Source: Suttonella indologenes (GTDB taxonomy: Bacteria > Pseudomonadota > Gammaproteobacteria > Cardiobacteriales > Cardiobacteriaceae). Taken from it: 64,000 bases of DNA. Under the pieces are notes generated by a model. The model ran no database searches, was not told the origin of the DNA, and saw only the letters and a list, made by a program, of their open reading frames with translations. Numbering within the stretch: the first letter of the stretch is position 1; each line of letters starts with the position of its first letter. The stretch covers positions 434,001 to 498,000 of the forward strand of contig NZ_UHIA01000003.1 in NCBI RefSeq assembly GCF_900460215.1, written 5' to 3'. Below are positions 40,892-49,389 of this stretch, piece by piece. The translations under genes and the position numbers were made by a program.

Positions 40892-41383
40892 TTACAGCAC
40901 TTCTGCGCGTTCGATGATGATATCTTCTGTCGGCACATCGCTGTGATAGCCCATGCGCCCTGTTTTCACGGTCGCAATCGCATCAACTACGTCCATGCCT
41001 GCCACGACTTTGCCGAACACCGCATAGCCCCAGCCTTGCAGAGATTTGTCGCTATGATTTAAAAAATCATTGTCTTTCAGATTGATAAAAAATTGCGCAC
41101 TGGCAGAATGCGGGTCTTGGGTACGCGCCATAGCAATGGTACCGCGGTCATTTTTCAGCCCGTTATCCGCCTCATTTTCAATCGAAGGACGCGTAGCTTT
41201 CTCTTTCAATCCCGGCTCCATACCACCGCCCTGAATCATAAAATTGGGAATCACGCGGTGGAAAATCACGCCGTTATAAAAACCTTCTTCTACATATTGT
41301 TGGAAGTTTTGCGCGGTTTTCGGCGCCTGCTCGAAATCAAGCTCGATATCGATAATGCCTTTGTTGGTATGAAAACGAATCAT
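40892..41383 (-). CDS. ppiB: Cytoplasmic peptidyl-prolyl cis-trans isomerase (cyclophilin)
   Basis: A 163-residue cyclophilin without signal peptide: KGIIDIELDFEQAPKTAQNF, GVIFHRVIPNFMIQGGGM (catalytic Arg), IAMARTQDPHSASAQFFINLKDNDFLN and GYAVFGKVVAGMDVVDAIA. It is the cytosolic PpiB type and is next to the exported paralogue. Confidence 0.95.
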   Translation of the reverse strand: MIRFHTNKGIIDIELDFEQAPKTAQNFQQYVEEGFYNGVIFHRVIPNFMIQGGGMEPGLKEKATRPSIENEADNGLKNDRGTIAMARTQDPHSASAQFFINLKDNDFLNHSDKSLQGWGYAVFGKVVAGMDVVDAIATVKTGRMGYHSDVPTEDIIIERAEVL

Positions 41384-41401
41384 ATATGCTCCTTTAAAAA
41401 A

Positions 41402-41998
41402 TTACGGTGTTTTGCTGCTGTCTGCGGCGCTTGCTTCCTCAGCGTTCAATTGTTCGATGATGCTGACCGATTCAATCACTATCGGCTTGGTCGGCACATC
41501 TTGCGCAAAAGGTCCTGCCGCCACCGTGGCGGTATTGGCGATTTTATCCACGACTTCCATGCCTTCCACGACTTGTCCGAAGACGGTATAGCCGTAATTA
41601 TCCGTGCCGCCGGCATTCAAGAAATGATTATCCACTTGATTGATAAAGAATTGCGAAGTGGCGGAATGTGGGTCCTGCGTACGCGCCATAGCAATCGTGC
41701 CGCGCAGGTTTTTCAAACCGTTCTGCGCTTCATTGGCAATCGGGCCGCGCGTAGGACGTTTGGCATAATCGCTGTCGTAGCCGCCGCCCTGAATCATAAA
41801 ACCTTTAATCACGCGATGAAAAATCGTGCCGGCATAATAGTCGTCTTTGACATATTGCAGAAAATTCGCCACCGTCTTCGGCGCTTCATTCTCATTTAAT
41901 TCCAAAAGGATAGTCCCTTCCGTGGTGCGCATTTCCACCCAAGGCGCGGCATGCGCCGCCGCCGATAAAGCCAATACCAATAAGCAAACCTTACGCAT
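41402..41998 (-). CDS. ppiA: Periplasmic peptidyl-prolyl cis-trans isomerase (cyclophilin)
   Basis: A 198-residue cyclophilin with an N-terminal signal peptide (cleavage after LSAAAHA, about 17), thus periplasmic. Core: TIFHRVIKGFMIQGGGYDSD, IAMARTQDPHSATSQFFINQVDNHFLN, GYTVFGQVVEGMEVVDKIA. The C-terminal extension (about 20 residues, acidic) is not part of the fold. It lies 18 bp upstream of ppiB; the two are a tandem duplication. Confidence 0.93.
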   Translation of the reverse strand: MRKVCLLVLALSAAAHAAPWVEMRTTEGTILLELNENEAPKTVANFLQYVKDDYYAGTIFHRVIKGFMIQGGGYDSDYAKRPTRGPIANEAQNGLKNLRGTIAMARTQDPHSATSQFFINQVDNHFLNAGGTDNYGYTVFGQVVEGMEVVDKIANTATVAAGPFAQDVPTKPIVIESVSIIEQLNAEEASAADSSKTP

Positions 41999-42064
41999 AA
42001 TCGAACCTGTCTTTGTTAAAATGACCGCTTATACTATCAAAATCGCTTAAGAACAGGAATGAAT

Positions 42065-43432
42065 ATGCACGCTGCGCTGCGCTTATATAATAGTCTCACT
42101 CGAGAAAAAGAACTCTATCAACCGCTGGTTGCAGGCAAAACCGGCATGTATGTCTGCGGCATGACGGTGTATGACTTCTGCCATATCGGGCATGCGCGTG
42201 TGATGGTCGTCTTCGATACCCTCGCCCGCCATCTGCGCGCCAGCGGTTACGATTTACGCTATGTGCGCAATATCACCGATATCGACGACAAAATTATCGC
42301 ACGTGCGGCGGAAAACGGCGAAAGCATCGAGCAATTAACTGCCCGCTTTATTGCCGCCATGCATGAGGACGAAGCCGCGCTCGGCTGCCAACGTCCCGAT
42401 CTTGAACCCAAAGCCACCGAGAGCATTGCCGCCATGCAGACATTAATCGCTACGCTGATTGAAAAAGGCTATGCCTATGCGGCGGAAAACGGCGACGTGT
42501 ATTACCGCGTCCGCCAATTTGCCGATTACGGCAAACTTGCCAACCGCAGCCTTGAAGATTTACGCGCCGGCGAACGCATCGCCATCAACGAAGCCAAAGA
42601 AGATCCGCTGGATTTCGTGCTGTGGAAAGCCGCCAAAGCCGGCGAACCCAGTTGGGACAGCCCTTGGGGAGCAGGTCGCCCCGGCTGGCATATCGAATGC
42701 AGCGCCATGAGCAACCAAAGTCTCGGCGAACATTTCGACATTCACGGCGGCGGCATGGATTTGAAATTCCCGCACCACGAATGCGAAATCGCGCAAAGCG
42801 AAGGGGCTTGCGGACACCGCCACGTCAACTATTGGGTTCACAACGGCTTTGTGCAAATCGACAATGAAAAAATGAGCAAATCGCTGGGCAATTTCTTTAC
42901 CGTGCGCGACGTATTAAAGCAATACAAAGGCGAAGTCATCCGCTTTTTCATGCTGCAAACCCACTACCGCGCACCGCTCAACTATTCCGATGCCGGCTTG
43001 AACGAAGCCAAAAAAGCCCTGACGCGCCTGTATTCCGCCTTAGACGGCAAAACTTGCGAAGCGGAAATCGATGCGCAAAGCCTGAACGCCTTCTGCGCCG
43101 CGATGAACGACGACCTCAACACCGTCAAAGCCCTTTCTGTCCTCTTTGAACTGGCGCGCCGCATCAACAGCGGCGAAAACGCGCTTGCCGCCACCCTAAA
43201 ACACTTGGGCGCAAGACTGGGCATTTTGCAAGAAGACGCCGCCGTCTTTTTAAAAGGCGAAGCGAGTAGCTGCGCATTAGATGCCGCCGCCATCGAAGCA
43301 TTGATTGCCGAGCGTGCCGCCGCCAAAGCCGCTAAAAACTATGTCCGCGCGGACGAAATCCGTCAGCAGCTTGCCGAACAGGGCGTGATACTCAAAGACA
43401 GCCCGACAGGCTGCGAATGGTCTTATCAATAA
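42065..43432 (+). CDS. cysS: Cysteinyl-tRNA synthetase
   Basis: This class I enzyme charges tRNA-Cys. It shows the HIGH motif FCHIGHARVMVVFD, the zinc-binding cysteine/histidine set (VCGMTVY and FPHHECEIAQSEGACG), the WHIECSAMS segment and KMSKS in NEKMSKSLGNFF. An ATG at 42059 touches the AGGA ribosome binding site (42055-42058), so the ATG at 42065 (six bases from it) is the better start, giving 455 residues. It is divergent from ppiA. Confidence 0.97.
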   Translation: MHAALRLYNSLTREKELYQPLVAGKTGMYVCGMTVYDFCHIGHARVMVVFDTLARHLRASGYDLRYVRNITDIDDKIIARAAENGESIEQLTARFIAAMHEDEAALGCQRPDLEPKATESIAAMQTLIATLIEKGYAYAAENGDVYYRVRQFADYGKLANRSLEDLRAGERIAINEAKEDPLDFVLWKAAKAGEPSWDSPWGAGRPGWHIECSAMSNQSLGEHFDIHGGGMDLKFPHHECEIAQSEGACGHRHVNYWVHNGFVQIDNEKMSKSLGNFFTVRDVLKQYKGEVIRFFMLQTHYRAPLNYSDAGLNEAKKALTRLYSALDGKTCEAEIDAQSLNAFCAAMNDDLNTVKALSVLFELARRINSGENALAATLKHLGARLGILQEDAAVFLKGEASSCALDAAAIEALIAERAAAKAAKNYVRADEIRQQLAEQGVILKDSPTGCEWSYQ

Positions 43433-43435
43433 GGA

Positions 43436-43460
43436 AAGCCGCTGATACAGCGGCTTTTTT
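43436..43460 (+). terminator. Terminator of cysS
   Basis: AAGCCGCTG / CAGCGGCTT with a 3-nt loop, then TTTT, directly after the stop. Confidence 0.92.
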
Positions 43461-43510
43461 CTTGTCAGGAAAAATCATTTAAAAATAATTTCCAAGATAG
43501 GTTTTACTTG

Positions 43511-43540
43511 CTTTAGATAATGCGAGCCAATATCATTAGC
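43511..43540 (+). promoter_or_regulatory. Possible Fur operator before the siderophore operon
   Basis: GATAATGCGAGCCAATATCATT is a weak match to the GATAATGATAATCATTATC Fur consensus, 33 bp before the ATG. An iron-uptake operon is expected to be Fur-controlled; the site itself is uncertain. Confidence 0.3.
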
Positions 43541-43569
43541 TCTCTTTTTTAGACCGATAAGAGGTTACT

Positions 43570-44457
43570 ATGTTGCGTAAAAGCCTTGCCGCCGTCATCT
43601 TAGCGGCAGCCATTCCGAGCTTTGCCCTGCCTGTACATACCGCGCGCGGCGACGTTGAGATTAGCGAAATGCCGAAAGTCATTGCCGCCTACGATCCCGG
43701 CATTATCGATACCTTGACCGCCTTGGGCGTGAAAGTCGATGCCATGCCCGACATGAAAGAAGACACCCTCAAAGACGCCAAAACCGTCGGCACATTATTC
43801 GAGCCGGATTTGGAAGCCTTGGCGGCAGTCAAGCCGGATTTGATTTTTGTCGGCGTGCGCAGCGCTAAAAAATTCGACGACGTCAGCCGCGTCGCCCCGA
43901 CCGTGGATTTAACCTTAGATAATAAAAACGCTTACGAACAAGCGATTGCACGGATGCAGAATTTGGGCGAATTGTTCGGCAAACAGGAAGAAGCCCAAGC
44001 CCTGACGGAAAAACTCCATGCCCTGCGTGATGAAACCAAAGCATTGGCGAAAGGTCAGGGTAAAGTTTTAGCGGTATTAGTCAACGGTCCGAAACTTTCC
44101 ATTTACGGCAAAGATTCACGTATCGGCTGGATTGAACCGACTTTGGGCTTGGAACTTTTAGATAAAGTTAAAACCACCGAAGGGCACGGCAATCCTATTT
44201 CCTTTGAATACATCGCCGAAAACAATCCCGATTGGATTTTCGTGATTGACCGCGCGGCAGCAATCGGCGCGCAAGACCTTGAACCGGCACAAAAAGTTTT
44301 AGACACGCCTTTGGTTAAGAATACCAATGCCGGCAAAAACGACCGTATCGTGTATTTAAATCCGCGCAACATCTATATTTCCGTCGGTGGCATCAGCGCA
44401 TTAGAACAAAGCCTGACTGAAATCCGTGATGCCCTGAAAGCCAAAGGCGGCAAATAA
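43570..44457 (+). CDS. Siderophore ABC transporter substrate-binding protein (FatB/CeuE-like)
   Basis: The 295-residue periplasmic protein has a signal peptide (IPSFALPVHTA) and the type III (FhuD/CeuE-like) binding-protein plan: PKVIAAYDPGIIDTLTALGVKVD, DLEALAAVKPDLIFVGVRSAKKFDDVSRVAPTVDL, a long backbone helix, then NPISFEYIAENNPDWIFVIDR and NDRIVYLNPRNIYISVGGISA. It opens an operon with two permeases and an ATPase. The ligand is likely a catecholate or similar ferric siderophore, as in CeuE/FatB; not certain. Confidence 0.88.
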   Translation: MLRKSLAAVILAAAIPSFALPVHTARGDVEISEMPKVIAAYDPGIIDTLTALGVKVDAMPDMKEDTLKDAKTVGTLFEPDLEALAAVKPDLIFVGVRSAKKFDDVSRVAPTVDLTLDNKNAYEQAIARMQNLGELFGKQEEAQALTEKLHALRDETKALAKGQGKVLAVLVNGPKLSIYGKDSRIGWIEPTLGLELLDKVKTTEGHGNPISFEYIAENNPDWIFVIDRAAAIGAQDLEPAQKVLDTPLVKNTNAGKNDRIVYLNPRNIYISVGGISALEQSLTEIRDALKAKGGK

Positions 44458-44471
44458 GGCATTGCCCATCG

Positions 44472-45419
44472 ATGCGTAAATTTATCGCCGCTCCGCGAGC
44501 CGCCGTCGCTTCAGCGATTGTCGCTTTAGCGGTGCTGGTTTATCTGTCTGTGCATACAGGCGTGGTTCAAGACAGCCGTTTCGGCGACGAAGTCTTTTTC
44601 ATCAGCCGCCTACCGCGCACCCTTGCCGTATTATTAAGCGGCGCGGGCTTGGCGGTGGGCGGTTTAGTGATGCAAATGATTGTGCACAACCGCTTTGTCG
44701 AACCCAATACCACTGGCACGAGCGAGGGCGCGGCAATCGGACTATTGATTAGCATGATCTTCTTTAATCAATGGCCTTTATTCGCGCGCATGGGCTTTGC
44801 CAGCCTCTGCGCCATGCTCAGCATGTTTGCCTTTATTCGCCTTGCCCGCGCCCTACCTTTTAAAGACCCGCTGCTGCTGCCGCTGGTCGGCATGATTTAC
44901 GCCGGCATTCTCGAAGCTGGCATGACTTTTTTTGCTTATCAATACGAACTCTTGCAAGTCCTGCAAGTCTGGACGAACGGCGATTTTTCCGCCGTCTTAA
45001 ACGGACGCTATGAATGGCTGTGGGGCTGCGCCCTGCTCATCGCATTGCTCTATTTGCTTGCCGATCAACTCAGTATCATCGGCATGGGCGAAAAAGCCAG
45101 CCATTCCCTCGGTTTGAATTACCGCCAATTAGTAGTCATCGGCATCTTACTGGTTGCCATGATGACCGCTTTCATCGTCTCCACCGTCGGCATGATTGCC
45201 TTTTTGGGTTTACTTGTACCTAATATCGTGCGGCGTTTTTGCGGCGACCATCTGCGCCAAGCCCTGCCTTGGGTGGCATGGACGGGCGCGGCTTTATTAT
45301 TACTATGCGACTTACTGGCGCGCACCGTCAATGCGCCCTATGAAATCCCCGTCAGCCTGATTTACGGCACCCTCGGCTCGGGCTTATTCCTGTTCCTACT
45401 CTTAAAGCGAGGCGCATAA
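44472..45419 (+). CDS. Siderophore ABC transporter permease 1 (FecCD family)
   Basis: The 315-residue integral membrane protein has the FecCD plan with about 9-10 helices: RLPRTLAVLLSGAGLAVGGLVMQMIVHNRFVEPNTTGTSEGAAIG (family motif RLPR and G-x-GLA). GEKASHSLGLNYRQL is the EAA-like loop contacting the ATPase, and GMIAFLGLLVPNIVRRFCGDHLRQALP follows. It pairs with the next gene, which overlaps it by one base. Confidence 0.93.
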   Translation: MRKFIAAPRAAVASAIVALAVLVYLSVHTGVVQDSRFGDEVFFISRLPRTLAVLLSGAGLAVGGLVMQMIVHNRFVEPNTTGTSEGAAIGLLISMIFFNQWPLFARMGFASLCAMLSMFAFIRLARALPFKDPLLLPLVGMIYAGILEAGMTFFAYQYELLQVLQVWTNGDFSAVLNGRYEWLWGCALLIALLYLLADQLSIIGMGEKASHSLGLNYRQLVVIGILLVAMMTAFIVSTVGMIAFLGLLVPNIVRRFCGDHLRQALPWVAWTGAALLLLCDLLARTVNAPYEIPVSLIYGTLGSGLFLFLLLKRGA

Positions 45420-46369
45420 TGCCGGCATCACACCGTCGCCTATGGATTTGCGCCGCGATAGCCCTGCTGCTCGCCCTGCTGTTTTGGCTTTATCCTAAAA
45501 ATCTCAGCCTCTTTGCCCTGCAAATCCGCGCGGAAAAACTCGCCGTGATTGCCCTACTCTCGATTTGCGGCGGCGTATCCACCTTAGTTTTCCAAACCCT
45601 CAGCGGCAACCGCCTGCTCACGCCGCAACTCATGGGCATCGACGGCATTTACCGCCTCCTGCAAGCCTCGCTAATCCTGTTGGTCGGCGCACCGCTGTAC
45701 ACGCAACTCTCGCCCTATGCCAAATTCGGACTCAGCGCTATCATCTCCATGCTCGTTTCCAGCTTTTTCTTCATTTATCTACTGGACAGACTGCGCGGCG
45801 ACCTGTTCCGTCTCCTGCTTATCGGCGTGATTTTTTCCGGCTTCTGCCGCGCCATGAGCGGCTTTATCGGGCGCATGCTCGACCCGCTTGCCTATGCCGT
45901 CTATCAAAGCGCCAGTTTCGCCCAACTCAGCCAAGCCCGCGTCGAACTCATCGGCATTGCCGCCCTGCCCTGCCTGCTCAGCTGCGCCTTTCTCTGGAAA
46001 ATGCGCCATGAATTGGACGTGCTGGCATTAGGCCGCGACAGTGCCATCAATCTCGGTCTGCCCTATTTACGCTGCGTCATGTTCGCCATGTTGGCGCTCT
46101 CGCTCCTCGTTGCCATTGCCACCGCACTCGTCGGACCAATGCTCTTTTTCGGACTGCTTGCCAGCGCCCTGACCTACCGCCTCTTCCCCTGCGTACAACA
46201 CGGCATACTCATTCCTGCCGTCGCCCTTATCTCCTTCTGCATCTTACTCGGCGGACAACTGGTTTTCGAACGTCTGCTCAATATGGCAGGCACACTCAGC
46301 ATCGCCGTGGAATTTATCGGCGGACTGCTCTTCTTAGTCCTCATTCTGCGCAAGGCGAAACAAACATGA
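45419..46369 (+). CDS. Siderophore ABC transporter permease 2 (FecCD family)
   Basis: The 316-residue second permease starts with ATG overlapping the previous stop (TAATG). It has the FecCD features ICGGVSTLVFQTLSGNRLLTPQLMGIDGIYRL, ALGRDSAINLGLPYLR (coupling loop), TALVGPMLFFGLLASALTYRLFP and ELVFERLLNMAG-like end. It is more diverged than permease 1, as is usual in FatC/CeuC-type genes. It overlaps the ATPase start by 4 bp. Confidence 0.93.
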   Translation: MPASHRRLWICAAIALLLALLFWLYPKNLSLFALQIRAEKLAVIALLSICGGVSTLVFQTLSGNRLLTPQLMGIDGIYRLLQASLILLVGAPLYTQLSPYAKFGLSAIISMLVSSFFFIYLLDRLRGDLFRLLLIGVIFSGFCRAMSGFIGRMLDPLAYAVYQSASFAQLSQARVELIGIAALPCLLSCAFLWKMRHELDVLALGRDSAINLGLPYLRCVMFAMLALSLLVAIATALVGPMLFFGLLASALTYRLFPCVQHGILIPAVALISFCILLGGQLVFERLLNMAGTLSIAVEFIGGLLFLVLILRKAKQT

Positions 46370-47121
46370 TTGAAATCCGCAACGTCGATTACCACATCGA
46401 CAAAAAACCCATTTTACAGCCCATTTCCCTCGACCTGCCCGAGCGCCAACTCATCGCCCTCATCGGGCCGAACGGCGCCGGCAAAAGCACCCTGCTCTCG
46501 CTCATTGCCCGCCTCAATACGCTACAAAACGGCGACATCATCATTGACGGCAAAAACATCCGCCACACCGACACGTGCGAACTCGCCAAACACATCGCCA
46601 TCTTCCAGCAACACACGCAAATCATGAGCCGCCTGCGCGTACGCGAACTCCTCATCATGGCACGCTTTCCCTACCATCGCGGCTGGCCCAAAGCCCAAGA
46701 TCGCGACATCTGCGCGCGCATCTTGCAAGAATTCAGCCTTGAAAACATCGCCGACCGCTTTTTAGACACCCTCTCGGGCGGACAACGCCAACGCACCCTC
46801 GCCGCTATGGTCTTCGCCCAAGACACCCCCACCATCCTGCTGGACGAACCGCTGAACAACCTCGACATGCGCCATGCCAGAGAACTCATGCTCATCTTGC
46901 GCCGCGCCGTCGACGAACAAGGCAAACGCGTCGTACTCGTCCTGCATGATGTGAACTACGCCGCCCGCTACGCCGATTACGTCGTCGCCATGGCGAAAGG
47001 ACAAATCCGTCACCACGGCAGCACCGCCGAAGTCCTGACCGCAGAGCGGCTCTCGGCGCTCTACCAAATCCCCGTTGACACGCTTGAACACCAAGCGCAA
47101 CGCCTTTGTCTTTACTACTAA
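46366..47121 (+). CDS. Siderophore ABC transporter ATP-binding protein
   Basis: The 251-residue ATPase shows Walker A ALIGPNGAGKSTLLSLIAR, Q-loop IFQQHTQ, signature LSGGQRQRTLAAMVFAQ, Walker B TILLDEPLNNLDMRH and H-loop LVLHDVNYAARYAD. It completes the FatBDCE/CeuEBCD-type importer. exbB follows after 11 bp, so importer and TonB energiser may be one transcript. Confidence 0.95.
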   Translation: MIEIRNVDYHIDKKPILQPISLDLPERQLIALIGPNGAGKSTLLSLIARLNTLQNGDIIIDGKNIRHTDTCELAKHIAIFQQHTQIMSRLRVRELLIMARFPYHRGWPKAQDRDICARILQEFSLENIADRFLDTLSGGQRQRTLAAMVFAQDTPTILLDEPLNNLDMRHARELMLILRRAVDEQGKRVVLVLHDVNYAARYADYVVAMAKGQIRHHGSTAEVLTAERLSALYQIPVDTLEHQAQRLCLYY

Positions 47122-47132
47122 TAGGAAAAGCC

Positions 47133-47591
47133 ATGAACTTTCACAATGTAAACTACTTCGACTTCCTAAAAACCCACATCGACCACATCATCTTCGCCAT
47201 TCTCGGCCTAATGAGCTTCATCATGCTATGGAAAACCTTAGAACGCGCCATCTTCTACTGGCGCATGAACCTCAAAGACTATGCCGACGAACACCAACTC
47301 GACATCGCCCTTGAAAAAGGACTGACCCCCATCTATACCGTCGGCTCCAACGCCCCCTACGTCGGACTCCTCGGCACCGTCGTCGGTATCCTGCTGACCT
47401 TCTACGAAATCGGACAACAAGGCGGACAAATCGACATCGCCCAAATCATGGTCGGACTCGCCCTCGCCCTCAAAGCCACCGCCCTCGGCATCTTAGTCGC
47501 CATCCCCGCCATCGTCTTTTACAACATCCTCACGCGCAAAGCCCAAGTCCGCCGCCTGCAATGGCTCTCCCTGCAGGCGCAGCAATCCTGA
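47133..47591 (+). CDS. exbB: TonB system ion-channel protein ExbB
   Basis: The 152-residue inner-membrane protein starts at 47133 (MNFHNVNYFDFLKTHIDH, with AGGAAAA upstream). HIIFAILGLMSFIMLWKTLERAIFY is the first helix, followed by a short cytoplasmic part with LEKGLTPIYTVGSNAPYVGLLGTVVGILLTFYEIG and KATALGILVAIPAIVFYNIL. This short ExbB is typical of the tonB-exbB-exbD cassettes of Neisseria/Pasteurellaceae type. With ExbD it forms the proton channel driving TonB. Confidence 0.95.
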   Translation: MNFHNVNYFDFLKTHIDHIIFAILGLMSFIMLWKTLERAIFYWRMNLKDYADEHQLDIALEKGLTPIYTVGSNAPYVGLLGTVVGILLTFYEIGQQGGQIDIAQIMVGLALALKATALGILVAIPAIVFYNILTRKAQVRRLQWLSLQAQQS

Positions 47592-47608
47592 TTGCCTAGG
47601 GAAAGACC

Positions 47609-47986
47609 ATGAAAAAATTCGACCAAATCAACGTCATCCCTTTTATCGACATCATGCTGGTGCTGCTCGCCATCGTCCTGCTCACCGCCAGCTTCAGCAA
47701 AAACGGCAAAATCGACGTTAGTCTGCCGGCGGCGGACAATGCCGAAGAAGTCGCCACCGACAGCCTGCCACGCATCATCAGCGTTAGCGAAAACGGTCAA
47801 CTATATTTAGACGACAGCGAAAGCAATTTAGACAGCATCGAAAAAAACATGGCGGACTGGCCAAAAGACCAGCCTATCCTGCTAAAAATCGACCGCAATG
47901 CATCATTTGATTTCTTTGTGCAGCTCAGCAGCCGGCTAAAAGAATACGACCTCAAAAATATTAGCGTACTGACCGAAAATCACTAA
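47609..47986 (+). CDS. exbD: TonB system protein ExbD
   Basis: The 125-residue protein has one N-terminal membrane helix with the key aspartate: MKKFDQINVIPFIDIMLVLLAIVLLTAS (Asp in FIDIMLVLL). A small periplasmic domain follows. It is 17 bp after exbB and 2 bp before tonB. Confidence 0.95.
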   Translation: MKKFDQINVIPFIDIMLVLLAIVLLTASFSKNGKIDVSLPAADNAEEVATDSLPRIISVSENGQLYLDDSESNLDSIEKNMADWPKDQPILLKIDRNASFDFFVQLSSRLKEYDLKNISVLTENH

Positions 47987-47988
47987 TT

Positions 47989-48996
47989 ATGCGTAACTTT
48001 CTAACTTTTTCTTTTGCTTTAACCTTACATTTTGGAATTTTTTATTATTTTTTTATCAATACAAAACCCATTGTTGTCATTATTCCCTCGCCGCCCAGCC
48101 TCATAGATTGGGATCAAGTCGCGCAAATCCAATTTACCTCCGTCGATCCGGTCGCCGCCGCCCGCGAAAAAGCAGCAGCCGAAGCCGCCGCTGCGGCAGC
48201 GGCACAGGCTGCCGCCGAACAAGCCGCACGCGAACAGGCGGCAAGAGAAAAAGCCGCCGCAGAAGCCGCAGCACAAGCCGCAAGAGAAAAAGCGGCGGCG
48301 GAAGAAGCGGCACGCCAAAAAGCCGCTGCCGAAAAACAGCGCCAAGAACAGATTGCACGCGAAAAACGCATTGCCGAAAAACAGCGCCAAGAACAGATTG
48401 CACGCGAAAAACGCATTGCCGAACAAAGAGAAAAAGAACGCCGCCAACGCCAAGCCGAAGCGCAAGCCCAACGCAAACGCGAACAAGCCGAAGCCAGAAA
48501 ACGCGAACGTGCCGAACAAGCGGCTAAAGAACAAGCCGCCGCAGAGCGCCGCCGCATTGAAGCCGCACAACGTGCCGCAGCGCAAGCAGCTGCCGAAGCC
48601 GCCGCACGCGCTCAAGCAGAAGCAAATGCAAGAGCCGCTGCCGCAGCAGCAGCCAAAGCCGCACAAGCAAGCAACGGCGGCGGTAATCATGGCGGCAAAA
48701 GCAGCGGTGGCGGACAAAGCATGGGCTCATGGCAAGGCGGACTGCAAGCCGCCATCGAACGCAAAAAACGCTATCCGCGCAACGCCCAAAGAGCCGGCAA
48801 AACCGGCACCGCTCGCGTCGCCTTTACCGTGCAAGCCAACGGCGCCATCAACAACGTACGCATCAGCAGCAGCTCGGGCAACAGCGACCTTGACCAAGCC
48901 GCCGTGCAAGCCGTACAAGCCGTCGGCAGCTACAAAGCCCCACCGAGCGGACAAGCCGTTGCCATCACCGTACCGATTAACTTCCATCTGCGCTAA
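47989..48996 (+). CDS. tonB: Energy transducer TonB
   Basis: The 335-residue protein has an N-terminal membrane anchor (TFSFALTLHFGIFYYFF with the conserved His), a very long Ala/Glu/Lys/Arg-rich stalk (about residues 58-220) in place of the usual Pro-rich linker, a Gly/Ser hinge (GGGNHGGKSSGGGQSMGSW) and a C-terminal TonB domain (RKKRYPRNAQRAGKTGTARVAFTVQANGAINNVRI). It starts 2 bp after exbD. A 45-bp tandem duplication lies in the stalk (48328-48417). The stalk resembles TolA; the neighbouring exbBD and iron genes favour TonB. Confidence 0.9.
   Translation: MRNFLTFSFALTLHFGIFYYFFINTKPIVVIIPSPPSLIDWDQVAQIQFTSVDPVAAAREKAAAEAAAAAAAQAAAEQAAREQAAREKAAAEAAAQAAREKAAAEEAARQKAAAEKQRQEQIAREKRIAEKQRQEQIAREKRIAEQREKERRQRQAEAQAQRKREQAEARKRERAEQAAKEQAAAERRRIEAAQRAAAQAAAEAAARAQAEANARAAAAAAAKAAQASNGGGNHGGKSSGGGQSMGSWQGGLQAAIERKKRYPRNAQRAGKTGTARVAFTVQANGAINNVRISSSSGNSDLDQAAVQAVQAVGSYKAPPSGQAVAITVPINFHLR
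48328..48417 (+). repeat. 45-bp tandem duplication in the tonB stalk
   Basis: Two adjacent, apparently identical 45-bp units encode AEKQRQEQIAREKRI twice. The unit is 15 codons long, so copy changes would keep the frame. Confidence 0.9.
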
Positions 48997-49062
48997 AAAA
49001 CGACCGCCCAAACGGCGGTCGCACATCATTTACAGCCAGAGAAGCGGAATAATCACACAAAG

Positions 49063-49155
49063 TATAGTCTCTTAACTTCAAAATGAGATTATTCTAAGCG
49101 CTTCTCCTGACAAAATGTGTATCTCTAAGTCTCATTTTGAAGTTAAGGTACTATA
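49063..49155. repeat. MITE family A, copy 4
   Basis: 93 bp, TATAGTCTCTTAACTTCAAA to TTTGAAGTTAAGGTACTATA; nearly identical to copy 2. Confidence 0.92.
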
Positions 49156-49259
49156 ATAGCTTCTTCAGATTAAAATGAGACAATAAAATTTTTCAACATA
49201 TTGAAAAATATTTCAATTTATTGTTTTAAGGCGTATCATTTTAATCTGAAGAGACTATA
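49154..49259. repeat. MITE-like repeat, family B
   Basis: About 106 bp. The right end TGAAGAGACTATA with TCATTTTAATC before it is the inverted partner of AATAGCTTCTTCAGATTA and AAAATGA on the left. The outer hexamer ACTATA and the CTCTT step resemble family A, but the interior (ATTTTTCAACATATTGAAAA) is different. Its left TA is the right TA of the family A copy. Confidence 0.8.
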
Positions 49260-49389
49260 AGATGAGCAAATCCTTACCCAACCTAGGCTTGCTATATTGA
49301 CATCCCAAATAAATAAATAATAGGATTGAATTGCATTAGGGTTTTGATTTAAAATTCACTTCTCATTTCCAAACCATTAAAGGACTGCC

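Larger units (their letters stand above)
48997..49389. other. Gap between tonB and the receptor: hairpin plus two MITEs
   Basis: A hairpin CGACCGCC/GGCGGTCG follows the tonB stop (49001-49021). Then comes a family A MITE and a family B MITE sharing a TA, and 130 bp of AT-rich promoter region before the receptor ATG. No gene. Confidence 0.7.

Noticed and set aside
48025..48717. Long open frames antisense to the tonB stalk
   Set aside because: They are caused by the GC-rich repetitive Ala/Glu/Lys codons; no family features.
49063..49259. CRISPR-like array of MITE copies
   Set aside because: Copies are in inverted orientation, are not regularly spaced, have no spacers and no cas genes nearby.
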